DNA of 64,000 nucleotides from Desulfobulbaceae bacterium (GTDB lineage Bacteria; Desulfobacterota; Desulfobulbia; Desulfobulbales; SURF-16), in contig JAGXFQ010000014.1 of the NCBI GenBank assembly GCA_024637145.1, positions 62,001 through 126,000 on the forward strand. The letters are read 5' to 3'. Made by a program: the position numbers and the translations under genes. The notes under the pieces are model-generated. The model did no database searches, was not told the origin of the DNA, and saw only the letters and a program-made list of their open reading frames with translations. Every line of letters starts with the position of its first letter. Positions within the stretch are counted from its first letter, which is position 1. Below are positions 46,623-55,229 of this stretch, one piece after another.

Positions 46623-47672
46623 TCAGACCGGCGTATAATCCATGCGACGCTGACGCGGGGTCATGGCCACGGCGGTGACCAGCTTGCGGATCTCCTCTTC
46701 AGAGAGGCGGAAACTGACCCCGGCCGCGGCCACCACATTCTCCTCGATCATGGTGGAGCCGAAATCATTGGCCCCGAAAAAGAGGGAGACCTGGGCGATC
46801 TTGGGCCCCTGGGTCACCCAGGAGGCCTGGATATTATCAAAATTATCCAGGAAGATCCTTGATAAGGCCAGCACTTTAAGATACTCCTGGCCGGTGGTCT
46901 TGGCCAGGCCGTCGTACACCGTATTGTCGGGCTGAAAGGGCCAGGGAATAAAAGCGGTAAAGCCGTGGGTGCGGTCCTGCAGATCCCGGAGGCGCTGGAG
47001 ATGCTCCAGCCGCTCGGCCAGGGTCTCCACATGGCCAAACATCATGGTGGCCGTGGTGCGCATCCCCTGCTTATGGGCCTCCTCCATCACGGCAAGCCAC
47101 TCATCTGCCGAACATTTGCGGGGGGCGGTCTCCTGGCGGACCCGATCATTCAAGATCTCGGCGCCGCCGCCGGGGATGGAATCAAGGCCGGCCCGCTGCA
47201 GACGGCTCAGCACCTCGGGGAAGGGTTGGCCGGAGATCTGGGCAAAATGAATGATCTCCGGCGGTGAAAAGCCATGGATGTGGATCCCGTAGCCCTTGAT
47301 GAAGCGCAGCATCTCCTCATAAAACTCCAGGCTGAGATCAGGATGAAGGCCGCCCTGCAGCAGGATCTGGTTGCCGCCCAGCCGCTTGGTCTCTTCGATT
47401 TTCTGGCCCAGCTCGGCAAAGGAGAGCACCGAGCCTTCCGGGTCCTCCGGCGCCTTGTAGAAGGCGCAGAATTTACAGGCCGAAATGCAGATATCAGTAT
47501 AATTGATGTTGCGGTCAATCACATAGGTGACAACGGGCTCCGGATGCTTGCGCTTACGAACCTCATGGGCCAGCATGCCAAGCTCAAAGAGGCTGCCTTC
47601 GCGAAAAAGCCTGGCCCCTTCGTCACTGCTGATGCGCTGCCCGTCGAGTATCTTCGCTCTTAATTCTTGCAT
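46623..47672 (-). CDS. mqnC: Dehypoxanthine futalosine cyclase MqnC
   Basis: Radical-SAM enzyme that closes the second ring in the futalosine pathway. The 349-residue protein has the cluster motif CISACKFCAF near residue 63, QGGLHPDLSLEFYEEML near residue 107 and HGFSPPEIIHFAQISG. GLDSIPGGGAEIL and FIPWPFQPDNT follow, the last typical of MqnC rather than MqnE. Confidence 0.94.
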   Translation of the reverse strand: MQELRAKILDGQRISSDEGARLFREGSLFELGMLAHEVRKRKHPEPVVTYVIDRNINYTDICISACKFCAFYKAPEDPEGSVLSFAELGQKIEETKRLGGNQILLQGGLHPDLSLEFYEEMLRFIKGYGIHIHGFSPPEIIHFAQISGQPFPEVLSRLQRAGLDSIPGGGAEILNDRVRQETAPRKCSADEWLAVMEEAHKQGMRTTATMMFGHVETLAERLEHLQRLRDLQDRTHGFTAFIPWPFQPDNTVYDGLAKTTGQEYLKVLALSRIFLDNFDNIQASWVTQGPKIAQVSLFFGANDFGSTMIEENVVAAAGVSFRLSEEEIRKLVTAVAMTPRQRRMDYTPV

Positions 47673-47782
47673 GTTTATTACTCAAAATCCCCTCACCCTA
47701 ACCCTCTCCCAGAGGGAGAGGGAATGAGAGGTTGGAAGTTTTTCTCTTCTTATTTCTGAACCCTGAATCCTGAATCCTGAAT

Positions 47783-48877
47783 TCAATATTCCTTAACGAC
47801 ATCATAAAGGGTGCCGCGCTGCACCGGGGTGCGGCCCGCCTCCTTGATGATGCGGACCAGATCGGGGATAGCCATGGCCTGCTCGGTCTCCGCGCCGGCC
47901 ATATGGGTGATAATCTCCTCCTTGACGGTGCCGTCCACATCATCTGCCCCAAAGGAAAGGGCTATCTGGGCCATCTTGGGGCCGATCATGACCCAATAGG
48001 CCTTGATGTGGGGGAAATTATCCAGGAAGATCCGGGAGACGGCAATATTCTTCAGGTCATCGACACCTGAGGAGCGGGAGATATCCGCCATCTCGGTGTT
48101 CTTGGGATGAAAGGCCAGGGGGATAAAGGAGAGAAAACCGCCGGTCTCATCCTGGGCCTGGCGCAGGGCAGCCAGATGATCGACACGCTCCGCCATGGTT
48201 TCGATATGACCGTACAGCATGGTGGCATTGGTCTTGAGCCCCAGGCGGTGGGCGGTTTTGGCAACCTCCAGCCACCCCTCGCCGGAAAGTTTATCCGGAC
48301 AGGTCTTCTCCCGGATCCGGGGGCTGAAAACCTCGGCACCGCCGCCGGGAATGGAGTCGAGGCCGGCCGCCATGAGAATCTCCAGGGTCTCCCGCACCGG
48401 TTTCTGCACTAATTTGGCCAGGTGATCGATCTCCACACAGGTGAAGGCCTGGATATGGATATCCGGCCGTACCTCTTTAATGCCTTTCAAGATATCCGTG
48501 TAGTAGGAAAAGGGCAGGTCCGGATGGATACCACCCACCATGTGCACCTCGGTGATGGGCTCATCCAGGCGGTCACGGACCTTGCCGATGGCCGTCTCCA
48601 CGGTCATCTCATACGCTTTCTCTGTGCCCTTTTCCTTGCCAAAGGCACAGAACTTACAGAGATTGGTACAGACATTGGAATAGTTGAGATGCTGGTTATA
48701 GATAAAGTAGGCCTTGTCGCCGTTCTTGCGCTCCCGCACCATATTGGCAAGATAGCCCACGGCCAGCAGATCAGGGCTTTCGTAAAGCCGAATCCCCTCT
48801 TCCCTGGTGATGCGCACACCGTTCTTCACCTTGTCAAGAATATCCCCCAACCCTGCTTTAATGACCAATGATTCCAT
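47783..48877 (-). CDS. mqnE: Aminofutalosine synthase MqnE
   Basis: Radical-SAM enzyme that joins 3-enolpyruvylbenzoate to SAM-derived adenosyl. The 364-residue protein has CTNLCKFCAFGKEKG near residue 72, VHMVGGIHPDLPFSYYTDIL near residue 118 and TCVEIDHLAKL. GLDSIPGGGAEVFSPRIRE and FIPLAFHPKNTEM follow, the last typical of MqnE. The 110-base gap to mqnC holds an AACCCTCTCCC/GGGAGAGG hairpin, another common dispersed type. Confidence 0.94.
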   Translation of the reverse strand: MESLVIKAGLGDILDKVKNGVRITREEGIRLYESPDLLAVGYLANMVRERKNGDKAYFIYNQHLNYSNVCTNLCKFCAFGKEKGTEKAYEMTVETAIGKVRDRLDEPITEVHMVGGIHPDLPFSYYTDILKGIKEVRPDIHIQAFTCVEIDHLAKLVQKPVRETLEILMAAGLDSIPGGGAEVFSPRIREKTCPDKLSGEGWLEVAKTAHRLGLKTNATMLYGHIETMAERVDHLAALRQAQDETGGFLSFIPLAFHPKNTEMADISRSSGVDDLKNIAVSRIFLDNFPHIKAYWVMIGPKMAQIALSFGADDVDGTVKEEIITHMAGAETEQAMAIPDLVRIIKEAGRTPVQRGTLYDVVKEY

Positions 48878-48921
48878 TTTTTTCCATCTTTGTTAAATTT
48901 TTAAAATTAAACTCAAAACTT

Positions 48922-48995
48922 ATCACCACAAAGGCATTCTTTCCAATACCCCCTTGAGGGGTACAGAGAGAAAATCTTCGTGTCTTTGTGGTGAT
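48922..48995. repeat. Palindromic repeat, family B
   Basis: ATCACCACAAAG at the left pairs with CTTTGTGGTGAT at the right. Between them lie the shared core CATTCTTTCCAATACCCCCT and TGAGGGGTACAG and an inner CTTCGTGT. Other copies: 43576-43641, 45295-45396, 51356-51443 (opposite orientation). Confidence 0.85.
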
Positions 48996-49004
48996 CTTTT
49001 TTGT

Positions 49005-49652
49005 TCATGCCGTCAATCCGTCTTTCAGAACCCTCAGCAACTGCTCCACCTGGTCCTGCAGTCTCTTATCACTTAGACCCGCCAACCCAAGGCCTGCATC
49101 GAGTGCGGGCCGGGCATAGGCCTGAAGAAAGCGATCAATGGCGGCATCGAGTATGAAGATGACCATCTCCACCGAGATATCGTCACGGATAACGCCCTGT
49201 TCCTGGGCCAGCCGGCAATGGGGCCCGAAATACTTTTTGGAGAAGAGGCGGACCTCGGCCAGCAACTCCTGCCGCCGGGGGATCTCCTGCTCGGAGAGGA
49301 CCCGGAGATACATCTGGAAATATTGCGGCGAGCTGTCTATGAATTTGAGCCCGGCCCCCAGGATGGCCTCAACCAGGGCAAAGAAATCCGCCCTGCCGGC
49401 CGTGGCCTCTTTAACCGCGCCCTTGACCTTGCTGGTAAAGCGGCCAAAAACAAAGAGAAACAGCCCTTCCTTGCTGCCGAAATATTGAAACAGGGAACCC
49501 TTGGCAATACCGGCCGCCTTGACGATGGTATTACAGCTCGCCTTCTGGTAGCCCTGGGAGGCGAATTCAAAGATCGCCGCCCTGATAATGGCCTGCTGCT
49601 TCTCTTCAGCCAACCTGGCAAAGGTATTTTTTTCGAGTTGAGGAAAATTCAT
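49005..49652 (-). CDS. TetR-family regulator
   Basis: DNA-binding repressor of 215 residues with an N-terminal helix-turn-helix (AAIFEFASQGYQKASCNTIV then KAAGIAKGSLFQYFGSKEGL) and a ligand-binding C-terminal domain (residues 75-215). It lies between the ole/acyl-chain genes and the menaquinone genes. A perfect operator palindrome covers the two bases before its own start codon, so it surely represses itself. Whether it controls the ole cluster is inference; related regulators often respond to acyl-CoAs or lipophilic compounds. Confidence 0.9.
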   Translation of the reverse strand: MNFPQLEKNTFARLAEEKQQAIIRAAIFEFASQGYQKASCNTIVKAAGIAKGSLFQYFGSKEGLFLFVFGRFTSKVKGAVKEATAGRADFFALVEAILGAGLKFIDSSPQYFQMYLRVLSEQEIPRRQELLAEVRLFSKKYFGPHCRLAQEQGVIRDDISVEMVIFILDAAIDRFLQAYARPALDAGLGLAGLSDKRLQDQVEQLLRVLKDGLTA

Positions 49653-49654
49653 AA

Positions 49655-49672
49655 TGTGACCACCTGGTCACA
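49655..49672. promoter_or_regulatory. TetR-type operator palindrome
   Basis: TGTGACCACCTGGTCACA is a perfect inverted repeat apart from its two-base centre and matches the TGACCRNNYGGTCA form seen at many TetR-family operators. It ends two bases before the regulator's ATG, over the ribosome-binding zone. No second copy was seen by eye upstream of the ketosynthase or oleA genes. Confidence 0.75.
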
Positions 49673-49731
49673 CTAACTCCTTTTCTCAAGATGGCAAGAA
49701 AAAATTATCCTCGCCCCAGCCCCTCCCACCG

Positions 49732-49780
49732 CCGTCCCTGCGAGGAGCGGAGCGACGTGGCAGTCCAGAAGGTTTTAGCT
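49732..49780 (-). repeat. Partial copy of repeat family A
   Basis: GAGGAGCGGAGCGACGTGGC and the following CAGTCCAGAAGGTTTT match the inner half of the 97-base repeat. The partner half is missing. Confidence 0.7.
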
Positions 49781-49836
49781 CAGTGTCAACCCGTACTTCC
49801 CTGGCAAATATCCGCCAGGGAAAAACGAAAGAGAGG

Positions 49837-50271
49837 CTAAAACCAGGGAAAAAACATGCGCGAGCGCTTCTGGTAGGAGGAATAGTCGGGGAAACGCTCC
49901 GCCAGCAGCCTTTCCTCCATCCTCAGCTTGAGATAGAGGACCAGCCACAGGGCCAGAAACCCAAGGAGGCGGAGACGACTGAAGGTGATGAAGAGCAGGC
50001 CCAGCCCGGCCAAAAGGAGAGCGGCATACATGGGATGCCTGATAAAGCGGTAGGGGCCGTGGGTGACAAGAAGGGCCCCCTCCTTGATTGCCGGCCTGGC
50101 ATTAAAATGGCCCAGGCGCATGACCTTGACGGCCCAGCCGGCCAGGACAAGGGAGGCGATGAAAAAAGGCAGGGCCCGCAGGCTCAGATCACCCCACTGG
50201 GTGGTCACTGTCAACAGAGCCAGAAGGATGAACTGACAGGCAACAAGCAGCAATCCCGGATCCCGTATCAC
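49837..50271 (-). CDS. ICMT/PEMT-like membrane methyltransferase
   Basis: Integral membrane protein of 144 residues in the isoprenylcysteine carboxyl methyltransferase family. Helices near residues 8-25, 32-50 and 82-112 are visible. The family C-terminal SAM motif follows: GPYRFIRHPMYAALLLAGLG, then RMEERLLAERFPDYSSYQ. Its start overlaps the oleD stop (ATGA), so it is translated with the ole genes. Possible roles: methylating a lipid, or an end-modification of the olefin pathway. Neither can be shown from sequence. Confidence 0.85.
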   Translation of the reverse strand: MIRDPGLLLVACQFILLALLTVTTQWGDLSLRALPFFIASLVLAGWAVKVMRLGHFNARPAIKEGALLVTHGPYRFIRHPMYAALLLAGLGLLFITFSRLRLLGFLALWLVLYLKLRMEERLLAERFPDYSSYQKRSRMFFPWF

Positions 50272-51266
50272 AACCCCTCCGCGTCAATCCAGGCCACCAA
50301 TCTCTTCACCCCCTCGGCTGTTGAAACCCTGGGAGTGTACGGGAGGATCTCCTGGGCCTTTTTGGTGGAAAACCAGTGGGATTTGGCAAACTGCTCAGCG
50401 ACAAAACGGGTCATCAGCGGCTCCTGTCTGATACGCAGCAGACCATAGATCTTCTCCAGGAGAAAACCCATGGCATAGGCCCTGTTAAAGCCCACGGCTT
50501 TAACCACCGGCGGGATGGCCAGTTGCTCAAAGAGCGCATTGATCCACTCCCAGAGCCTCACCGGCTCGCCCTGGGAGATAAAAAAGGCCTCGCCGGCGGC
50601 AGTGCCGTAGCGCTCCAGGTTGATGGCGGCCTGGATGTGGGCGTCCACCACATTATCGATATACGAGATATCCACCTTGTTGCGGCCGGTACCGACAATC
50701 CGCAAGCGGCCGGCGCGGCCCCGCGCAAGGAGACGGGGGATGAGATGGGTGTCTCCCGGCCCCCAGACCAGATGGGGGCGCAGGGCGGTGGTCTTAAGCC
50801 GCGGGCCATTGGCCGCCAGCACCAGGATTTCGGCCATGATCTTGGTGCGGGCATAATGACAGAGAATATCCGTGGCATAGGGCGCTGTTTCATCCACCCC
50901 ATGCAGATGACCGCGGTTAAAGACAACACTGGGGGTGCTGGTATAGACCAGACGGGAGACCAGATTTTCCCGGCAGGCGGCCAGGACATTCTCCGTACCC
51001 GTGACATTGATGCCGAAATAGTCGTCCCACTTGCCCCAGACCCCGGCCTTGGCGGCAACATGGAAGACCGTGTCGATGTCAGCGCAGGCCCGGACCATGA
51101 ACTCCCTGTCCCGGATATCACCCACCAGGCAGAGGGCTCCCAGCTCTTCGACGCGGGGATAGCGATGGCGGCCCACCACCACGGTGCGGATCCCCATCCG
51201 CCGCAGGGCCCGCACCACACCGAGGCCGACAAAGCCCCCTCCTCCTGTGACCAGCACATTTCTCAT
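50268..51266 (-). CDS. oleD: OleD, NAD(P)-dependent 3-oxo-acid reductase
   Basis: Short-chain dehydrogenase of the 3beta-HSD type that reduces the 2-alkyl-3-keto acid made by OleA to the 2-alkyl-3-hydroxy acid. The 332-residue protein has the Rossmann motif VTGGGGFVGLGVVRALRRMG at residues 5-24. The STPSVVF region and catalytic YARTK near residue 139 follow. Neighbours OleC, OleB and OleA on the same strand in canonical order confirm the assignment. The 216-base gap to oleC holds a family B palindrome. Confidence 0.92.
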   Translation of the reverse strand: MRNVLVTGGGGFVGLGVVRALRRMGIRTVVVGRHRYPRVEELGALCLVGDIRDREFMVRACADIDTVFHVAAKAGVWGKWDDYFGINVTGTENVLAACRENLVSRLVYTSTPSVVFNRGHLHGVDETAPYATDILCHYARTKIMAEILVLAANGPRLKTTALRPHLVWGPGDTHLIPRLLARGRAGRLRIVGTGRNKVDISYIDNVVDAHIQAAINLERYGTAAGEAFFISQGEPVRLWEWINALFEQLAIPPVVKAVGFNRAYAMGFLLEKIYGLLRIRQEPLMTRFVAEQFAKSHWFSTKKAQEILPYTPRVSTAEGVKRLVAWIDAEGL

Positions 51267-51355
51267 TCTTCACTAACCCAACTGTTTTCTTCTATGTTTT
51301 TGCCTGGCCGCGCCCTTCGCCCTTAAAGAAATGAGCGCCAATCGTCCTCTTTTTT

Positions 51356-51443
51356 CAACACAAAGACACAAAGGCACAAAGGCAAGAAATCTTTGTACCC
51401 CTCAAGGGGGTATTGAAAAGAATGCCTTCGTGTCTTTGTGTTG
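51356..51443. repeat. Palindromic repeat, family B
   Basis: CAACACAAAGACACAAAGGC on the left faces GCCTTCGTGTCTTTGTGTTG on the right, with core GTACCCCTCAAGGGGGTATT. It sits between oleC and oleD and is inverted relative to the copy at 48922. Confidence 0.85.
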
Positions 51444-51482
51444 CATAGGAGCCATAAATCACATAAAAAAGGCCGCTTTTTT

Positions 51483-53111
51483 TTACGCATGCCTACCCAG
51501 CTTGCCGGCCGCCCAGACCGCCAGTTTCTCGCGGAAGATCTTGGCATTATGGCGGATATCCACAGGAAAGGCCGGATGGAAAAGAATCTCGTCAATCTCC
51601 TTGGTCAGGGGATTCTGCTTGCCCAAGGCCCGTAACTGCAGGGCCAGCATTTTTTTATCGCAGCCCCTGCTCCGGCATTCCACACAAAGGACCGGGATCT
51701 GCCTGCCCAGCGGCCCCACCCCCACCAGGGCGGTGCGTGCCACCTCGGCATGGACGTTAAAAATCGCCTCGCAGGGAATGGTATAGAGAGGCCCGTGCAC
51801 GGTGATCACCCGGTGGGCCTTGCGGCCGCAAAACCAGAGACGGCCCTGGTCATCAAAATAACCCATGTCGCCCATCCGGTGCCAGAAGGTATCGCCGTCC
51901 GCGATCTTGGCCGCTTTGTTTTCCCGGGGATTATGATCATAGGCCCTAGTGACCAGCGGCCCCCGGACAATGATCTCGCCGATTTCTCCCGGGCCCAGCA
52001 GCTGGGCGCCGCTCAGCTCTGCCACCGGCCGGTCCACGGCCCGCATGATGGCAATGGTGAGGCCGGGCAGGGGCTGTCCCACGCAGGTGCCCTTGCCTTG
52101 CCGGGTGAGGGGCCAGGTCTCCGCCACGATCTCGGCACCGGTCATGGAGGCGATGGGCAGACTCTCGGTGGCGCCGTAAGGGGTGTGCACCTCTCCCCCG
52201 GGGGCCATGATCGTCAGGACGTCCTGGATGAGTTCCCCGGAAACCGGGGCGCCGGCCATGAGGATTTTTTTGATGGGCAGCACAATATCTGCCTGCCGGC
52301 AATAGCGGCTCACCACCTTCCAGATGGCCGGCGAGCCGAAGGAATAGGTGACCTCCTGATCGATAAGGGAGCGCACAAACTTCCGGGGATCCACCTGGGC
52401 CGGCTTGGCAGGGTTCATATCCGGCAAAACCGCCTTGGCGCCCAAGGCAATGGAAAAAAGGGCAAAGAGCGGAAAGGCGGGCTGGTCAATGTCGCCGGGG
52501 CCGATCTGATAATGGGAGCGGATCAACTCCAGCTGGGCCTGAAAGACCCCGTGGGTGTACTGCACCCCCTTGGGCGGGCCGGTGGAGCCGGTGGTGAAGA
52601 TAATGGCGGCCAAATCGTCTTTCGCCGCCGCAAAGACCGTAAAATCGGGCCTGACGCCCTTACTTATCTCGGCCAGCCCGGACCCGAAGAGAGGCCCCAG
52701 GGGTCGGCCCACACAGATATTGGTATGAATGGTCTTGAAGGAAGCCGGGAAAAGACGCTTAAAGATATGGGCCCGGGGAATGGCGATGAAGACATCGGGC
52801 CGCACCGCACCGATACAGCGGCGCAAATTGCGGTAGCCCATGCCGGGATCAACGAGGATCACGGGGGCCCCCAGGCTGAAAAGGGCAAAGGTGAGGCTGA
52901 CAAAATCCAGAGAGGGAGGCACCATCAGCATAACCCGCTGGCCAGGCCGCACCCCCTCTTTTTTTAAGGCCGCCACCTGGAGGGCACTTTGCCGGTGGAG
53001 CTCGGCAAAGGTGTATTCCTTGTACTGCCCGGCCCGGCCTGCAACCAGGGCGATCTCCGCCGGCAGCCGGGCCGCCACCTGGGCAAGGGTCTGGGCTATA
53101 TTACAGGGCAT
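51483..53111 (-). CDS. oleC: OleC, beta-lactone synthetase
   Basis: AMP-binding-superfamily enzyme that converts the 2-alkyl-3-hydroxy acid to a beta-lactone using ATP. The 542-residue protein has the adenylate motif IIFTTGSTGPPKGVQYTH near residue 172, PYGATESLP near residue 315 and the MGDMGYFDDQGRLWFCGRK region near residue 430. Order and neighbours (OleB 48 bases upstream) fit OleC. Confidence 0.93.
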   Translation of the reverse strand: MPCNIAQTLAQVAARLPAEIALVAGRAGQYKEYTFAELHRQSALQVAALKKEGVRPGQRVMLMVPPSLDFVSLTFALFSLGAPVILVDPGMGYRNLRRCIGAVRPDVFIAIPRAHIFKRLFPASFKTIHTNICVGRPLGPLFGSGLAEISKGVRPDFTVFAAAKDDLAAIIFTTGSTGPPKGVQYTHGVFQAQLELIRSHYQIGPGDIDQPAFPLFALFSIALGAKAVLPDMNPAKPAQVDPRKFVRSLIDQEVTYSFGSPAIWKVVSRYCRQADIVLPIKKILMAGAPVSGELIQDVLTIMAPGGEVHTPYGATESLPIASMTGAEIVAETWPLTRQGKGTCVGQPLPGLTIAIMRAVDRPVAELSGAQLLGPGEIGEIIVRGPLVTRAYDHNPRENKAAKIADGDTFWHRMGDMGYFDDQGRLWFCGRKAHRVITVHGPLYTIPCEAIFNVHAEVARTALVGVGPLGRQIPVLCVECRSRGCDKKMLALQLRALGKQNPLTKEIDEILFHPAFPVDIRHNAKIFREKLAVWAAGKLGRHA

Positions 53112-53159
53112 GGGGTCCCCCTTTTCTTGACGCGCATATCTACTCTCATCTCTTTGCCA

Positions 53160-54017
53160 TTATCTGCCCACAAACTCCTCCACCAGCGGCGCCACCTGGG
53201 CGAAGGCGTCCTCGAGAATATAATGACCGGCCTCAGGAAAATAATGACTCTCGGCACCGGGGAAACGGCGCTGCCACTCCTGGTAGAAATGGTCATTAAA
53301 ACAGAAATCCCTGCCCCCCCAGCAGATGAGCATGGGCTTAGCCGCCAAGAGGGCGAGCCTCTCATCAATGCGGGCCAGTTCCTGCCAGCTGCGGTGCGTT
53401 TTTTTTAGGGGGATATCCCGGACAAAGGCATGGGTGGCGATGCGATGGGCCCATGAGTCATAGGGATACAAAAAGCCGGCCGCCACCTCTTTGGTCATCT
53501 TCTTGGTCACCGCCATCCAGGTGGCGGGCCAGGCAAAGCCATTGAGCCCCTGGACAATGATCTTACCCAGAAGAGGGATCCGGCACAAGGCGATGCGCCG
53601 GGGAATGCGACTGGAGAGAAAGGCGGCGGTATTGAAGACGCAGATCTTCTCCACCTGGGGGACATGATCAACGGCCCAGCCCATGCCGATGGCGCCGCCC
53701 CAGTCATGCACCACCAGGGTACAGGCCTCAATCCCCAGGCGCTCAAGGAGGATGGAGAGATTATCAATGTGGGTGCGCAGGGTATAGGCATACTCCCGGG
53801 GCTTGTCGGAAAGCCCGCAGCCCATATGATCAGGGACGATGATCCGGAAGCGATCCTGCAAGCGCAAAACGAGATGGCGATAGAGGTAGGACCAGGAAGG
53901 GTTGCCGTGCAGCATGACCAGCACCGGCCCCTGCCCCTGATCAAGATAGGAGAGACGCTGGCCATTGATCTCCATGCTCTGGGGTGTAAAGGGATAGTCG
54001 TCCAGAGGCAGCGTCAC
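53160..54017 (-). CDS. oleB: OleB, beta-lactone decarboxylase
   Basis: Alpha/beta-hydrolase of the haloalkane-dehalogenase group that removes CO2 from the beta-lactone to leave the cis-olefin. In 285 residues: oxyanion region MLHGNPSWSYLYRHL near residue 34 and nucleophile aspartate in VVHDWGGAIGMGW near residue 103. The catalytic acid region WGGRDFCFND and final histidine in EAGHYILED follow. Start overlaps the oleA stop (ATGA). Confidence 0.92.
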   Translation of the reverse strand: MTLPLDDYPFTPQSMEINGQRLSYLDQGQGPVLVMLHGNPSWSYLYRHLVLRLQDRFRIIVPDHMGCGLSDKPREYAYTLRTHIDNLSILLERLGIEACTLVVHDWGGAIGMGWAVDHVPQVEKICVFNTAAFLSSRIPRRIALCRIPLLGKIIVQGLNGFAWPATWMAVTKKMTKEVAAGFLYPYDSWAHRIATHAFVRDIPLKKTHRSWQELARIDERLALLAAKPMLICWGGRDFCFNDHFYQEWQRRFPGAESHYFPEAGHYILEDAFAQVAPLVEEFVGR

Positions 54018-55048
54018 CAGTCAATACCAAGCATGAGGGAATTAATGCCGCTGCCGATCCCCAGGATGGCGGCCCGCTCCCCGTGTTTCAAGGCCTGCTG
54101 CTCTATGCCCATGGCCAGGGTAATGGGGGCGGAGACGGAACCGACATTGCCGAGCGAGGCCAGTGTCTCGAAATTTTTAGCCGGATCAAGGTCCAGGGTC
54201 TCAAAGAGGAGCTGGGCATGGGCCCGCCCCACCTGATGACAGAAAAAACGGTCAATCTCATGTTGTTGCCAGCCAAGCTCCGCGCCGAAATCCTGCCAGC
54301 AGCGGGCCGCGGTTTCCACGCCCTGCTGCAAAAGCTGCCCCGAGTCCGTGGCCATGAGAATGCCTTCCCGGCCCGACTGCCCGCCCTGACAGAGCTCATT
54401 ATGGCTGGTGTTGGCCCGGCAGGCCCCGCCCACCAGATAATGGCCGGTGTCGCTGCTTTTTGCATCCTCCATCACCAGGGCGCAGGCGCCGGAACCAATG
54501 GTAAAGGAGGCAAAAGCGGGCTTGATGGACTTGCGGGTCAGCGTCTTGTCCTGCAGGAGATGGCGGATGGTGGATTCCACCAGCTCCTCTGCCGTTTCCC
54601 CGGCCACCACCATGCCTTTTTTCACCTGGCCCAGTTCAATCATATTGGCCAGCATGAGCATGCTGTTTAAAAAGCCCAGACAGGCGTTGGAGAGATCAAA
54701 GATCTGGCACCTCTCAGAAAGGCCCAGCCGGCGGTGGACAAAAGCGGCGGTGGCCGGCTCCATCATGTCGCGACAGACCGAGCTGAAGATCAGACATTCA
54801 AGCTCCTGCGGATCCACCGCACTTCGGGACAGGGCATCTTGGCCGGCCAGGACCGCGCCGTCACTGGGCCGAGTGCCGGGATTCCAGAACCGCCTGGTCT
54901 TGATGCCGCTCATCAATTCCAGACGCCCCTCAGGCAGCCTCAGACGCTCGTAGACCGGGGCCAGACGGGCCTCGATTTCAGCCGAAGAGACCTCATTGGG
55001 CGGCAGGGCATAGCCGGGGGTATGGAGACAGACGCGGGAGTATTGCAT
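54014..55048 (-). CDS. oleA: OleA, acyl-CoA head-to-head condensing enzyme
   Basis: Thiolase-fold enzyme that condenses two acyl thioesters to a 2-alkyl-3-keto acid, the first committed step of long-chain olefin synthesis. The 344-residue protein has the active cysteine in IFDLSNACLGFLNSM near residue 123, the histidine in FFCHQVGRAHAQLL and an Asn/Gly loop in LGNVGSVSAPITLAMG. It is FabH-like, but context and the SNACLGF motif favour OleA. Start set at ATG 55048 (MQYSRVCLHTPGYALPPNEV). The open frame running back to 55111 is only translated GA-rich repeat DNA. No Shine-Dalgarno is visible. Confidence 0.93.
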   Translation of the reverse strand: MQYSRVCLHTPGYALPPNEVSSAEIEARLAPVYERLRLPEGRLELMSGIKTRRFWNPGTRPSDGAVLAGQDALSRSAVDPQELECLIFSSVCRDMMEPATAAFVHRRLGLSERCQIFDLSNACLGFLNSMLMLANMIELGQVKKGMVVAGETAEELVESTIRHLLQDKTLTRKSIKPAFASFTIGSGACALVMEDAKSSDTGHYLVGGACRANTSHNELCQGGQSGREGILMATDSGQLLQQGVETAARCWQDFGAELGWQQHEIDRFFCHQVGRAHAQLLFETLDLDPAKNFETLASLGNVGSVSAPITLAMGIEQQALKHGERAAILGIGSGINSLMLGIDW

Positions 55049-55057
55049 GGGGAAAAA

Positions 55058-55214
55058 CAGAAGTAGAGAAATAGAGAAGGTAAAGAAATAGAGAAGGTAA
55101 AGGAAAAACAAGCCCCTTCCCCCTCCTGCTCACGATGCTCATCTTCTTTCTCTACATTCTTTACCTCCTTTAACTTCTCTAACTTCTTTTATTTCTCTAA
55201 CTTCTCTAACTTCT
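55058..55214. repeat. GA/CT-rich hairpin repeat 1
   Basis: Purine arm (55058-55108: repeats of TAGAGAAGGTAAAG) and pyrimidine arm (55142-55214: repeats of CTTCTCTAA) in inverted orientation around a GC-rich loop. Lies between the FabI-like gene and oleA. Confidence 0.8.
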
Positions 55215-55229
55215 TGATAGCAACAAAAA

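Noticed and set aside
54014-55048. Housekeeping FabH
   Set aside because: Position ahead of oleB-oleC-oleD in canonical order and the SNACLGF motif fit OleA better.
55049-55111. Upstream extension of oleA (hydrophobic Phe/Leu-rich leader)
   Set aside because: It is translated GA/CT repeat DNA, not a signal or membrane anchor; OleA is cytoplasmic and begins at MQYSRV.
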